The notes under the pieces: model-generated
What the model saw: only the letters and a program-made list of their open reading frames with translations
Told to the model about the DNA's origin: nothing
Databases searched by the model: none
DNA from: an uncultured Rhodospirillaceae bacterium
GTDB taxonomy: Bacteria > Pseudomonadota > Alphaproteobacteria > Rhodospirillales > UBA2165
Assembly (NCBI GenBank): GCA_913041095.1
Contig: CAJWIB010000159.1
Location: forward strand, 1 to 6,536
Length of the DNA stretch: 6,536 bases
Direction of reading: 5' to 3'
In this document: positions 6,489-6,536 of the stretch, in pieces
Layout: every line of letters starts with the position of its first letter
Numbering within the stretch: the stretch's first letter is position 1
Position numbers and translations under genes: made by a program

Positions 6489-6536
6489 TTAATCCTGCTC
6501 TACCCGGTTGGCGGCTTCAGCTAACGCTTTTCCCGA
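6489..6536 (-). CDS. C-terminal end of an unidentified gene, cut by the window edge
   Basis: Reading the - strand from base 6536 gives SGKALAEAANRVEQD and a TAA stop at 6491-6489. The composition (Ala, Glu, Lys, Arg) looks like the closing helix of a soluble protein. It is in the same direction as msrP and ends 134 bases before its start. Fifteen codons are too few to name a family, and a chance open frame of this length is common, so the call rests on composition only. Confidence 0.4.
   Translation of the reverse strand, partial: SGKALAEAANRVEQD

Overview
The window looks like a bacterial chromosome segment of moderate GC, most likely from the Pseudomonadota and possibly an alphaproteobacterium. 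The support is a Tat-exported MsrP with its haem partner MsrQ, an IS3-type transposase tail, Shine-Dalgarno-led genes and proteobacterial-style protein sequences. The class-level call is inference only.

Layout, left to right. (1) Bases 1-165 are the C-terminal end of an IS3-family transposase, cut by the window edge; the IS right end probably lies near base 201. (2) Bases 166-332 are a short AT-rich gap. (3) Bases 333-1298 encode a ten-helix EamA/DMT-type inner-membrane transporter on the + strand. An 11-codon ORF overlaps its start in another frame. (4) Bases 1299-1837 hold no conventional intact gene. They do hold a 97-codon reading frame (1329-1622) that opens with ATG and is broken only by an in-frame TGA at codon 11, followed by the AT-rich leader of the next gene. 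(5) Bases 1838-3670 encode GTP-dependent phosphoenolpyruvate carboxykinase (pckG). (6) Bases 3695-4720, 24 bases further on and probably in the same transcript, encode a stand-alone MetE-like (cobalamin-independent methionine synthase C-terminal/UROD superfamily) barrel protein of unknown reaction. (7) On the - strand, msrP (6354-5362) and msrQ (5355-4717) form a tight two-gene operon for periplasmic methionine sulfoxide repair. The stop of msrQ interlocks with the stop of the MetE-like gene. (8) At the right edge, 6536-6489 reads on the - strand as the last 15 codons of another gene, followed by the msrP promoter region.

How the genes work together: PckG links the TCA cycle to gluconeogenesis by making PEP from oxaloacetate. 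MsrQ passes electrons from the inner membrane to the molybdenum enzyme MsrP, which reduces methionine sulfoxide in periplasmic proteins. The MetE-like protein sits between these two modules and may handle a methyl or thiol substrate, but nothing in the window fixes its function. No CRISPR array, tRNA or rRNA was seen. The least explained items are the MetE-like protein with an altered metal site, the TGA-interrupted small ORF, and the symmetrical elements at the msrP promoter and ribosome binding site.
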